7,873 bases of DNA from CALJGI01 sp047618115 (GTDB taxonomy: Bacteria > Pseudomonadota > Gammaproteobacteria > Pseudomonadales > Halieaceae): positions 1 to 7,873 of the forward strand of contig JBLHKV010000187.1 in assembly GCA_047618115.1 (NCBI GenBank), in the 5' to 3' direction. Under the pieces are notes generated by a model. The model was not told where the DNA came from. It saw only the letters and a program-made list of their open reading frames with translations, and did no database searches. Positions within the stretch are counted from its first letter, which is position 1. Each line of letters begins with the position of its first letter. Shown piece by piece: positions 1 through 6,551 of this stretch. Both the position numbers and the translations under genes were made by a program.

Positions 1-60
1 GGTGTGGCTGCCATCGCAACTTTCCTTAAACTATCTACTGATACTGTCTAACCATTGTTA

Positions 61-89
61 TTGACTTTAGATGCAAATGCAACTATATT
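61..89 (+). promoter_or_regulatory. sigma70-type promoter of the homogentisate operon
   Basis: The sequence shows TTGACT at 61-66 and TATATT at 84-89, separated by 17 bp, so five of six bases match consensus in each box. Transcription would begin near 96, leaving a leader of about 34 nt before the hmgA ATG at 130. No other promoter as good is visible upstream of the operon. The spacer and start point are covered by the palindrome and repeat described separately, which implies control by a repressor. The boxes are read directly; activity is inferred. Confidence 0.72.
68..85. promoter_or_regulatory. palindromic operator candidate between -35 and -10
   Basis: TAGATGCA-AA-TGCAACTA is an 18-bp inverted repeat in which 7 of 8 arm positions pair. 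It fills the promoter spacer and reaches two bases into the -10 box, so a bound protein would exclude RNA polymerase. The size and symmetry suit a dimeric MarR-type or similar repressor. Homogentisate operons in other proteobacteria are known to be repressed by HmgR-type regulators, but I cannot name the regulator here and none is encoded in the window. Confidence 0.6.
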
Positions 90-94
90 ACGAT

Positions 95-107
95 CAAATG
101 CAACTAT
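95..107 (+). repeat. second copy of the operator half-site, 21 bp downstream
   Basis: The 13-mer CAAATGCAACTAT occurs at 74-86 and again, identically, at 95-107. The offset of 21 bp is two helical turns, so proteins bound at both would lie on the same DNA face. The second copy covers the predicted transcription start. Its left arm (89-96) is degenerate, matching the ideal half at 4 of 8 positions. A weaker GCAAC core at 16-20 lies 63 bp (3 x 21) upstream of the first core at 79-83. Confidence 0.55.
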
Positions 108-129
108 CTTGACGAAGAGGGTGAATGTT

Positions 130-1449
130 ATGACTGTCGATTGCAGCCCAAGCTACCTTAATGGTTTTGGTAACGAGCACGAGAGTGAGGCGCTACCCGG
201 TGCGCTTCCCATTGGTCAGTTCAGTCCTCAGCAGGTGGGTTACGGGCTCTACGCTGAGCAATTTAGCAGCACTGCATTTACAGCGCCCCGCGCGCACAAC
301 CGGCGCAGCTGGTTTTATAGAATTCGACCCTCCGCTGTGCAGGGTGAATACCTGCCGTGGGCTCATCAGAGCGTCTTCACTGCGCCCCATAGCGGCTTGC
401 CAACTTCACCGAGCATGTTGCGCTGGGATCCTTTGCCCGCGCCAGAGGCGCCGACAGATTTTGTCGAGGGCCTCACTACCATAGCCACTAACGGCAATGC
501 CATGGCACAACAGGGGTTGGGTATTCACCTCTACGCCTGCAACACATCAATGCATAAGCGCTTCTTTTACTGCGCCGATGGTGAGCTGTTGTTTGTGCCG
601 CAGGAGGGGGAGCTGATGTTGCGCACTGAGTGCGGAAAGATTCAGCTCAAGCCGGGAGAGATTGCCGTGGTGCCCCGGGGTATGAAATTTGCCGTCGATC
701 TTCTCGGGGATTCCGCCCGTGGTTATCTCGCTGAGAACTATGGTGCAGCGCTTGAGTTACCCGAGCGCGGCCCGGTCGGTGCCAACGGTTTTGCCAACGA
801 TCGAGATTTTCAATATCCGCTGGCCGCCTACGAAGACGCCGAGGACGCGTTTGAATTACTGTGTAAGTTTGGCGGCAATTTCTTTTCAGTGTCACTCGGT
901 CACTCGCCACTCGATGTCGTGGCCTGGACCGGGAACTCAGCTCCCTATAAATACGATTTGGCGCGCTTTAACGTGATGGGTAGCGTTAGCTATGACCACC
1001 CGGATCCCAGCATCTACACGGTGCTGTCATCACCATCGGACACGGCGGGTGTCGCCAATATCGATTTTGTGATCTTTCCGCCGCGCTGGATGGTTGCCGA
1101 GCACACCTTTCGTCCGCCCTGGTTTCATCGCAACGTAATGAGCGAATTTATGGGCCTTATTGAAGGTAGCTACGACGCCAAGGAGAACGGGTTTGTGCCG
1201 GGCGGCGCCAGTCTGCACAATATGATGAGCCCCCACGGACCGGATGCTGCGGTATTCGACAAGGCCAGTACTGCGGAACTCGAACCACAGCGTTACACCG
1301 ATACCATGGCGTTTATGCTGGAGTCGCGCTACGTTATTCAGCCGACCGACTGGGCCATGGCAACACCGCTTCGACAGCGTGGCTACAGCCGCTGCTGGAA
1401 CGGGCTTAAGAAAAACTTTACCGGAATTTTATCAGCACTAGAGGATTAA
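130..1449 (+). CDS. hmgA: homogentisate 1,2-dioxygenase
   Basis: This enzyme opens the aromatic ring of homogentisate with O2 at a non-haem Fe(II) site, giving maleylacetoacetate; it is cytosolic. The 439-aa product matches the family's usual length. Family marks seen are the N-terminal YLNGFGNEHESEALPGALP region, the iron ligands His333 and Glu339 (FHRNVMSE) and His369 (SPHGPD), Tyr348 in SYDAK, and the catalytic His290 in DHPDPS, equivalent by alignment from memory to human H335, E341, H371, Y350 and H292. The start at 130 has GAAGAGGG at 114-121 with 8-nt spacing. An in-frame ATG at 55 lies upstream of the predicted transcription start and would add 25 residues unlike the family, so it is not used. 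It is first in a tight operon with fahA (4 bp) and maiA. One oddity: the segment usually reading AWHGNY reads AWTGNS here (Thr267). Confidence 0.97.
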   Translation: MTVDCSPSYLNGFGNEHESEALPGALPIGQFSPQQVGYGLYAEQFSSTAFTAPRAHNRRSWFYRIRPSAVQGEYLPWAHQSVFTAPHSGLPTSPSMLRWDPLPAPEAPTDFVEGLTTIATNGNAMAQQGLGIHLYACNTSMHKRFFYCADGELLFVPQEGELMLRTECGKIQLKPGEIAVVPRGMKFAVDLLGDSARGYLAENYGAALELPERGPVGANGFANDRDFQYPLAAYEDAEDAFELLCKFGGNFFSVSLGHSPLDVVAWTGNSAPYKYDLARFNVMGSVSYDHPDPSIYTVLSSPSDTAGVANIDFVIFPPRWMVAEHTFRPPWFHRNVMSEFMGLIEGSYDAKENGFVPGGASLHNMMSPHGPDAAVFDKASTAELEPQRYTDTMAFMLESRYVIQPTDWAMATPLRQRGYSRCWNGLKKNFTGILSALED

Positions 1450-1453
1450 CCCC

Positions 1454-2443
1454 ATGAAACTTGCCAGTCTTAAATCCGGCCGCGATGGCGCTCTCGTGGT
1501 AGTCAGCCGCGATCTCACTCGCGCGGTTTCCGCCGCGTCTATTGCCCCCACCATGCAGTCTGCGCTGGATAATTGGGCTGAGACCGAGCCGCAATTACTC
1601 GCGCTTTTTGAGCAGCTACAAGCTGGTTCTGTTGCGGGGGAGTTTGTCTTTGATCCCGCCAAGGTGGCAGCGCCTTTGCCGCGCAGTTATCACTGGGCCG
1701 ATGGCAGCGCTTACGTTACCCACGTGGAATTGGTACGCAAGGCGCGCGGTGCGGAGCTGCCAGAATCGTTCTGGACCGACCCCCTCATGTACATGGGAGC
1801 CTCCGATGCGTTTATCGGTGCCCAGGACGACGTCGACGCCGAAAATGAAGACTGGGGTATCGATTTCGAGGCTGAGGTTGCGATCTTTACCGACGATGTA
1901 CCCGCCGGTACGCCTGCAGGCTTAGCTGAAAAGCACATCAAGCTGATTGCTCTGGTAAACGATGTGTCGCTGCGCAACTTGATCCCCGGGGAGCTCGCCA
2001 AGCAGTTTGGTTTTTACCAGTCGAAACCACAAACCTCCTTCACTCCCGTGGCTGTGACGCCCGACGAGTTGGGCGATGCCTGGGATGGCCGGCGTTTGCA
2101 TTTGCCGCTGGTGGCAACGCTGAACGGCGAGCAGATCGGCGCGCCCAACGCCGGGGTCGATATGACGTTTGATTTTACCCAGTTGGTCGCTCACGCGGCC
2201 AAGGCGCGTGGTCTGATCGCCGGTACGGTAATTGGCTCGGGTACGGTTGCCAATCAGGGTAGCCCCGATGGTTCTTGTTGCCTGGCCGAGGTGCGGTGCC
2301 TGGAGATAATTGCCAACGGCGCGCCCAGCACGCCTTTTATGTCTTTCGGTGATCGCATTGAAATCGAAATGATGGATAGCCAGGGAGAGACTATTTTTGG
2401 GAAGATAGACCAGCGGATAAAGCAGTACCACCCACCGCAATAA
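1454..2443 (+). CDS. fahA: fumarylacetoacetase (fumarylacetoacetate hydrolase), short bacterial type
   Basis: This hydrolase cleaves fumarylacetoacetate to fumarate and acetoacetate, the last step of tyrosine catabolism. The 329-aa protein carries the FAH fold: an N-terminal region (about 1-75), then a C-terminal catalytic domain with DFEAEVA (Glu139 and Glu141) and VNDVS (Asp170) as probable metal ligands, and GTVIGSGTVANQG at about 257-269. It belongs to the shorter FAH form rather than the roughly 420-430 aa form of animals and Pseudomonas. The start lies 4 bp after hmgA, and its ribosome site GAGG (1441-1444) lies within the end of hmgA, so translation is likely coupled. It is certainly part of the same operon. 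Confidence 0.95.
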   Translation: MKLASLKSGRDGALVVVSRDLTRAVSAASIAPTMQSALDNWAETEPQLLALFEQLQAGSVAGEFVFDPAKVAAPLPRSYHWADGSAYVTHVELVRKARGAELPESFWTDPLMYMGASDAFIGAQDDVDAENEDWGIDFEAEVAIFTDDVPAGTPAGLAEKHIKLIALVNDVSLRNLIPGELAKQFGFYQSKPQTSFTPVAVTPDELGDAWDGRRLHLPLVATLNGEQIGAPNAGVDMTFDFTQLVAHAAKARGLIAGTVIGSGTVANQGSPDGSCCLAEVRCLEIIANGAPSTPFMSFGDRIEIEMMDSQGETIFGKIDQRIKQYHPPQ

Positions 2444-2451
2444 GGGTAAAC

Positions 2452-3096
2452 ATGAAACTGTATAGCTACTGGCGTTCCTCGGCTGCCTACCGGGTGCGTA
2501 TTGTATTGAACCTGAAGGGCCTGGTTGCGGGCGAGGACTACCAGATCGTGCCGGTATCCTTACTTGATGCCGAGCACCAAAGCGACGAATACCTCGCCAT
2601 CAATCCCACTGGGTTGGTGCCGGCGCTACAGTTGGACGACGGCCGCGTGCTCACCCAATCAACCGCTATCATTGAGTGGCTGGACACCGTTTACCCCCAC
2701 CCGGCGCTGCAGCCGCAAGATGCCTTTGAACGGGCGCGGGTGATGAGCTGGGTGCAAATTATCGCCTGTGAAATACATCCGCTTAACAACATTGGCGTCA
2801 TGAATTTTTTGAAGAGCTCCTTCAGTGTAGAGCCCAGTGAAGTTGTGACTACCTGGTATTATTATTGGTTGCGCAGGGGTTTTGATCCTCTGGAAAAAGA
2901 GCTCTCGGCCGCCCCGTACTGCTATGGGGAGACGCCGACAATAGCCGACGCCTACCTGATCCCGCAGGTCTATAACGCCATGCGTTTCAAGTTCGATTTT
3001 ACGGACTACCCCAAGATCATGAGCATTTGGGATACGTGTAACCAGTTGGATGCTTTCCAGCGTGCCTTACCGGAGCATCAGCCGGATGCAAATTAG
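2452..3096 (+). CDS. maiA: maleylacetoacetate isomerase (zeta-class glutathione transferase)
   Basis: The product isomerises maleylacetoacetate to fumarylacetoacetate using glutathione as cofactor, between the HmgA and FahA steps. At 214 aa it has the normal length. The thioredoxin-like N-domain begins MKLYSYWRSSAAYRVRI, with the zeta-class active-site serines at 9-10 (the usual SSCS reads SSAA, as in many bacterial homologues). NPTGLVPAL (51-59) holds the cis-proline loop and QSTAIIEWL (69-77) binds the glutathione glutamyl group. CEIHPLNN (106-113) and ADAYLIPQVYNA (165-176) mark the helical C-domain. TAAGGG at 2441-2446 overlaps the fahA stop and serves as ribosome site, with an 8-bp gap between the genes. 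Confidence 0.95.
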   Translation: MKLYSYWRSSAAYRVRIVLNLKGLVAGEDYQIVPVSLLDAEHQSDEYLAINPTGLVPALQLDDGRVLTQSTAIIEWLDTVYPHPALQPQDAFERARVMSWVQIIACEIHPLNNIGVMNFLKSSFSVEPSEVVTTWYYYWLRRGFDPLEKELSAAPYCYGETPTIADAYLIPQVYNAMRFKFDFTDYPKIMSIWDTCNQLDAFQRALPEHQPDAN

Positions 3097-3141
3097 TACT
3101 TCTGTTTGATTAAGTGGTCTCGGGTTCTGTAGTGTAGGCCT

Positions 3142-4017
3142 ATGCAACTTCGCGATTTTATCGATCTGCTTACTCTCGCCGCACTGTGGGGAGCCTCCTA
3201 CTTGTTTATGAAGGTAGCGGTGCCCGAATTCGGCCCCTTTGCTATGGTTGAAATGCGGGTGCTTGCCGCTGCGCTATTATTTTTGCCCGTGCTTATCTGG
3301 CGTCGGGGCATAGCTACAGTAGTCGACAATTGGCGGCCCTTGTTGATCGTAGGCGCCATGAACTCGGCCATACCCTTTTGCTTTATCGCCTATGGTGCGC
3401 TGCATGTAAGCGCGGGTTTTGCCGGCATGGTTAACGCCAGCACACCGCTGTTTGGCGCCGTGGTGGCGGCGATCTGGCTGCGTGAACGGCTCGGACTGGT
3501 GCGCATTGTCGGGCTGTTTGTCGGCTTCGTCGGTGTCACGATATTAGTGTGGGGCAAGCTGGACGGGAACTTCACAGCATCGACGACGGCGGTATTGGCG
3601 ATGCTGATGGCGGCAGCTTGTTATGGCTGGTCGGCCAGTTACATGCGCCTAAAGATTGCCCATCTCGACGGCTTCACCGCTGTTACCGGCAGTATGTTCG
3701 GAGCTGCATTACTATTTATGCCGGTGGCCATCTGGTTTTGGCCGGAGCAAGCGGTGTCCGCAAAATCCTGGGTGGCGGTGGCTATCTTGGGAGGTGTCTG
3801 CACCGGTCTTGCCTACCTCTTGTACTTTCGTTTGATTGCGAGACTGGGGCCAATCCGCGCGATCAGCGTGACGTTTATGGTGCCGATGTTCGCGCTGGTC
3901 TGGGGAAGGCTGTTTTTGGGAGAGACGTTTACCGTCAGCATGATCGCTGGAGGAGCCATTATTCTGTGTGGGACAGCATTGGTGAACTTCGGTGAGCGCC
4001 TATTGCCGCTGAAATAA
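3142..4017 (+). CDS. EamA/DMT-superfamily membrane transporter
   Basis: A 291-aa inner-membrane protein with about ten hydrophobic segments arranged as two EamA repeats, roughly residues 8-137 and 150-283. Each repeat ends with the typical E-R-L-G or G-E-T-F turn before its last helix (LRERLG at 113-118, FLGETFT at 258-264). The WGASYLFMKVAV opening (16-27) is typical of the family. Members export amino acids and other metabolites, but the substrate cannot be read from sequence. It begins 45 bp after maiA with no hairpin-plus-T-run between, so it may be transcribed with the homogentisate genes. The ribosome site is poor (TGTAGG just before the ATG). The 3' end overlaps the convergent gene by 18 bp. 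Confidence 0.9.
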   Translation: MQLRDFIDLLTLAALWGASYLFMKVAVPEFGPFAMVEMRVLAAALLFLPVLIWRRGIATVVDNWRPLLIVGAMNSAIPFCFIAYGALHVSAGFAGMVNASTPLFGAVVAAIWLRERLGLVRIVGLFVGFVGVTILVWGKLDGNFTASTTAVLAMLMAAACYGWSASYMRLKIAHLDGFTAVTGSMFGAALLFMPVAIWFWPEQAVSAKSWVAVAILGGVCTGLAYLLYFRLIARLGPIRAISVTFMVPMFALVWGRLFLGETFTVSMIAGGAIILCGTALVNFGERLLPLK

Positions 4018-5142
4018 CTCACTGCGCCAAATGAGTTTGCAGCCTTTTAATACGGCAAAGAAAAACAGTAAAGGAAATAACAGGGATTTCAGCAGAACGC
4101 TCATCAACACGCTGATCGCGTTACTGGCAAACACGCTTACCTGTTCCTCCAGCGCTTGCAGCTTGGCGGTGATGCGCATTTGCAGTTTCTCGCGGGACGG
4201 TAGCTCGAGCATTCTGCAGCGCTCACCCTGCGCCTCCAAATACAGACAGGACAACTCACGGTGGCGCTCTTCGAGGAGGTCGCTGGTGGAATCGAGTCGG
4301 TTGTCCAACTCGTCTGCGTCTTGTTGCAGGGTAGCGATTTGGCGCTTTAGTTCGACGGCTTGCTGATCCTTGCGAGAAAAGGGGTTGAGCCGCTTCAACC
4401 AGGATTTTTTCCGCAGCAGCACATCCAGTTGTGAATCCAGTACGGTTATATCCAGTAATTTTTGCTTGTGTAGGGTGCTGAGTTCATCGACGGCTCGCTG
4501 CAGCACATCGGCGCTGTATTCCAAATTTTCGATTTCTTCCTGTTCCGGCCCCAGCCCTTGGGACAGGTTGTTGAGTTCTTGCAAGACACCCTGAAAACCA
4601 CGCATTTTTTCGTGTTCCGGGGAGAGTGAATCCTCCAGAAAAAGCGTGTCGACCCAGCTGTTGGTGAGTACCACCAGGGCCAGCGAAAACCGAATGAACA
4701 CCACCGCCAGGAAAGTGCGTAGCGCCAGCGACAGGTTGCGCTGGCTCTTGGCAAAGCAGGCTGCCACCAATAGTAAACCAGCGGCGCTCAGCAATACCGT
4801 AAAAGAAGTATGGGAGATCATTACCAGCAAAATTTTCTGCAGGGCCAGAGAGGCCAGCGCCCAGGTCATTACGGCAGAAAATCGCTCTACCAGGTCGTTC
4901 ACCGGATCGAGTACCTCACCAATGGTGACGGTAAGCCCGGGCAGGTCCAGCTCTGTGCCCTGGGCCACCGATACCAATGCATTGATGCCTCGAGCCGTAC
5001 CGTATATCACGCCGGCATCGGCGATGGCACTGTCTACATAGCCAGACGAGTATTCATCCAGGTAGGGGAACCACGACAGGCCCGACACAATCAGTGCCAG
5101 GGTGGCGGTAAGTAGTCTCGATTTGGTCATGACCTTCAACAT
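4000..5142 (-). CDS. unrecognised membrane protein with long coiled coil
   Basis: I do not recognise this 380-aa protein. Hydrophobic stretches are at about 8-26, 90-109, 112-130, 138-161 and 342-366. A hydrophilic segment (27-89), probably periplasmic, contains GEVLDPVNDLVERFSAVM. Residues 175-340 are charged and heptad-like (LQELNNL, ENLEYSADVLQRAVDEL, LKRQIATLQQDADELDNRLD), predicting a long coiled coil broken near 243-262 by a basic KKSWLKRLNPFSRK stretch. The last helix is followed by a short basic tail. The shape suggests an inner-membrane scaffold or sensor whose coiled coil sits between membrane anchors. Two starts are possible, 5142 and 5130 (fifth residue). Neither has good spacing to a ribosome site; GAAGG lies only 2 nt before 5130. 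Consistent coding over 1.1 kb and the membrane pattern support a real gene. Confidence 0.85.
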   Translation of the reverse strand: MLKVMTKSRLLTATLALIVSGLSWFPYLDEYSSGYVDSAIADAGVIYGTARGINALVSVAQGTELDLPGLTVTIGEVLDPVNDLVERFSAVMTWALASLALQKILLVMISHTSFTVLLSAAGLLLVAACFAKSQRNLSLALRTFLAVVFIRFSLALVVLTNSWVDTLFLEDSLSPEHEKMRGFQGVLQELNNLSQGLGPEQEEIENLEYSADVLQRAVDELSTLHKQKLLDITVLDSQLDVLLRKKSWLKRLNPFSRKDQQAVELKRQIATLQQDADELDNRLDSTSDLLEERHRELSCLYLEAQGERCRMLELPSREKLQMRITAKLQALEEQVSVFASNAISVLMSVLLKSLLFPLLFFFAVLKGCKLIWRSELFQRQ

Positions 5143-5167
5143 AGCACAATTTATTAAGACTTGTGAA
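5138..5167 (-). promoter_or_regulatory. possible promoter of the coiled-coil membrane gene
   Basis: On the minus strand TTCACA (5167-5162) is followed after 18 bp by TATGTT (5143-5138), preceded by TGC as in extended -10 sites. Transcription would then start near 5131, immediately before the alternative ATG at 5130, implying an almost leaderless message. The -10 box matches at only 4 of 6 bases, so this is tentative. Confidence 0.25.
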
Positions 5168-5210
5168 CGGCGCGCCCAGTCGGAATTTCGGCCGGAACCC
5201 AGCTCCTCAT

Positions 5211-5240
5211 TTGACTTGGGAGTCGATGGCGGGTTTTACT
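5211..5240 (+). promoter_or_regulatory. possible promoter of the DUF3301 gene
   Basis: TTGACT at 5211-5216 is followed after 18 bp by TTTACT at 5235-5240. The -35 box is good and the -10 box is weak (4 of 6). It lies 59 bp before the inferred TTG start, in the 156-bp gap shared with the divergent coiled-coil membrane gene. Confidence 0.3.
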
Positions 5241-5298
5241 GCCGTAGTGCTGATGATAGCGCTCACGACAGTGCCGATGACCAACAGTTGAACCGCCC

Positions 5299-5625
5299 TT
5301 GTATCTGACCATTGACAACCTTTTAATTCTGCTCGGCTTTGGCGCTTTTTGCGTCTATGTTCTGGCATCTATTCGGATTCGCGAAATTGCGGTCGACGCG
5401 GTTGTGAAGGCCAGTAAGCGCGATGATTATCAGCTGTTGGATCAGTCTGTGCATTTGCGCAAGATGTCGCTGAGCCGCGACCAGGAAGGCCGATGGCGGC
5501 TCTGGCGCGAATACCGGTTTGATTACAGTATCGAAGGCGCCGACCGCCGTCAGGGTCATGTGATTATGCTGGGAAAACGTTTGCAGGCTATAGTCGTCGG
5601 CGATTTACCGCACACCCTCCACTAG
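5299..5625 (+). CDS. DUF3301 family small membrane-anchored protein
   Basis: A 108-aa protein with one N-terminal membrane segment (about 5-24), a basic linker, and a compact C-terminal domain. The run LLDQSVHLRKMSL (46-58), then RWRLWREYRFDYS (65-77), DRRQGHVIMLGKRL (82-95), matches the DUF3301 pattern as I remember it; the function of that family is not known to me. The reading frame has a stop at 5278-5280, and no ATG lies between it and the conserved part, so TTG at 5299 is the most likely start (CTG 5305 and ATT 5311 are worse options). No clear ribosome site precedes it. It is divergent from the coiled-coil membrane gene and convergent with the DUF385 gene. Confidence 0.8.
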   Translation: MYLTIDNLLILLGFGAFCVYVLASIRIREIAVDAVVKASKRDDYQLLDQSVHLRKMSLSRDQEGRWRLWREYRFDYSIEGADRRQGHVIMLGKRLQAIVVGDLPHTLH

Positions 5626-5643
5626 TTTTGATGGTCTGATCCG

Positions 5644-6096
5644 CTAGCGTTCCAGCACCACCACTGGGATCAAACGCTCGGTCGCGGCCTGATAGCTGTC
5701 GTAGGGGGCGTAGATGCCTTGCATCATCTTCCAGATTGTTTCGCGTTCGGCGCCCTCGACAACCCGCGCCGTGGCGGTAAATGTTTCGCCCTTAATCTGC
5801 ACGGTCACCTCGGGCTGAGCCTCCAGATTTAAAAACCAGGCAGGGTGCGCTGGTGCGCCGCCCTTTGAAGCGATTATTGCATAGCCTGTTGCGGTTTCGC
5901 CAAAAATTAGCGGGAGCGTGAGGGTTACGCCCGAGCGCCGGCCCACGGTGCTCAATAGTAGAGTCGTCACCATGCCCTCGCCACCGCCAAAAGCGGAGTC
6001 CCATAGATAGCCGTCTTCGCCATCGGTGGCCAGATAACGCGTTAGATGATCTTTTATCCAGTCTGGCAGGGTTGGCGAGATTCTTGGTTCTAACAT
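5644..6096 (-). CDS. DUF385 / deazaflavin-dependent nitroreductase-family protein
   Basis: A 150-aa cytosolic protein with the split-barrel signature of the DUF385 (Ddn-like) family: STVGRRSGVTLTLPLIF (49-65), GYAIIASKGGAPAHPAWFLNL (71-91), EVTVQIKG and the C-terminal YAPYDSYQAATERLIPVVVLER region. Mycobacterial members reduce nitro compounds or quinones with coenzyme F420; members outside F420-making bacteria are less understood and may use flavin or another ligand. The start is firm: AAGGAG (6109-6104 on the minus strand) stands 7 nt before the ATG. It follows the MAPEG gene by 21 bp on the same strand and is probably its operon partner. Confidence 0.9.
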   Translation of the reverse strand: MLEPRISPTLPDWIKDHLTRYLATDGEDGYLWDSAFGGGEGMVTTLLLSTVGRRSGVTLTLPLIFGETATGYAIIASKGGAPAHPAWFLNLEAQPEVTVQIKGETFTATARVVEGAERETIWKMMQGIYAPYDSYQAATERLIPVVVLER

Positions 6097-6117
6097 GGTG
6101 GTACTCCTTTTAGCTGT

Positions 6118-6513
6118 TTACAGTAGCCCTGCCAGCAACCAAATGGAGCTGATCAGTATCGGCAGCAGGGTCAGTATCATGCCCGGTGGCCGCAACATAC
6201 CCGGGCCGATCCCCGATAGTCCAAGGTAGTGCAGGATGCGGCCTACAACCAGTGCCGCGCCGAGGCTATGCAGCCAGGTGTCAGAGGCACCGCTGAGTTC
6301 CATTGATACCAGCAGTACCAGTGCTATGGGTACGCTTTCAATAAAGTTTGCCTGGCTGCGCATACGCCGCAGCAGCTCGTCATCGCCGCCGTCACCCATT
6401 GAAACGCCGCTTTTTGCGCGGTATAAGCCGCAGCGCGCTGTGATGACAATAAAGATAATGCCGAGAATCGCAGTATATAAGGGAATGACGTTTAGCAAAG
6501 AGGGTAGCTCCAT
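6118..6513 (-). CDS. MAPEG-family integral membrane protein
   Basis: A 131-aa protein with about four hydrophobic helices (10-26, 60-72, 80-95 and 111-130). The loop-helix stretch RRMRSQANFIESVPIAL (49-65) is the MAPEG hallmark (R-x-x-x-N-x-x-E-x-x-P), and GRILHYLGLSG (91-101) is typical of bacterial members. MAPEG proteins include membrane glutathione transferases and eicosanoid enzymes; most bacterial members have no proven substrate. The ATG at 6513 is chosen because CGGAG (6525-6521) precedes it by 7 nt and a good promoter puts the RNA start near 6535. An in-frame ATG at 6552 would lie upstream of that and adds 13 residues unlike the family. It is first in a two-gene unit with the DUF385 gene. 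Confidence 0.9.
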   Translation of the reverse strand: MELPSLLNVIPLYTAILGIIFIVITARCGLYRAKSGVSMGDGGDDELLRRMRSQANFIESVPIALVLLVSMELSGASDTWLHSLGAALVVGRILHYLGLSGIGPGMLRPPGMILTLLPILISSIWLLAGLL

Positions 6514-6534
6514 GGTATTGCTCCGAATAGATGG

Positions 6535-6551
6535 TGCGTGGAATATACGCA
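6535..6551. promoter_or_regulatory. inverted repeat over the MAPEG promoter, possible operator
   Basis: TGCGT (6535-6539) and ACGCA (6547-6551) form perfect 5-bp arms around a 7-bp centre, 17 bp in all. The element covers the -10 box and predicted start of the minus-strand promoter and lies just upstream of the plus-strand -10 candidate. It could be an operator acting on both sides, though arms this short can arise by chance. Confidence 0.35.

Noticed and set aside
55..129. N-terminal extension of HmgA starting at the upstream ATG
   Set aside because: It lies over the promoter and operator, precedes the predicted RNA start, lacks a ribosome site and does not resemble family N-termini.
1922..2440. 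172-codon open frame on the minus strand opposite fahA
   Set aside because: It is fully antisense to a well-recognised enzyme, with no family motif or ribosome site seen; it is explained by codon bias of the real gene.
3097..3141. Search for a terminator or promoter between maiA and the EamA gene
   Set aside because: No stem-loop with T-run is seen, and the TTGATT/TGTAGT pair at 3106-3133 is too weak to call a promoter.
4031..5115. Several plus-strand open frames opposite the coiled-coil membrane gene
   Set aside because: They are rich in Ser and Arg in low-complexity fashion, have no recognisable motif, and lie antisense to a frame with coherent membrane helices and coiled coil.
5102..5308. 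68-codon plus-strand frame across the divergent gap before the DUF3301 gene
   Set aside because: It overlaps the start of the minus-strand gene, has no family feature, and covers the likely promoter region.
5642..5649. Perfect palindrome CGCTAGCG at the end of the DUF385 gene
   Set aside because: It has no loop and no following T-run, so it is not a terminator; an 8-bp palindrome is expected by chance.
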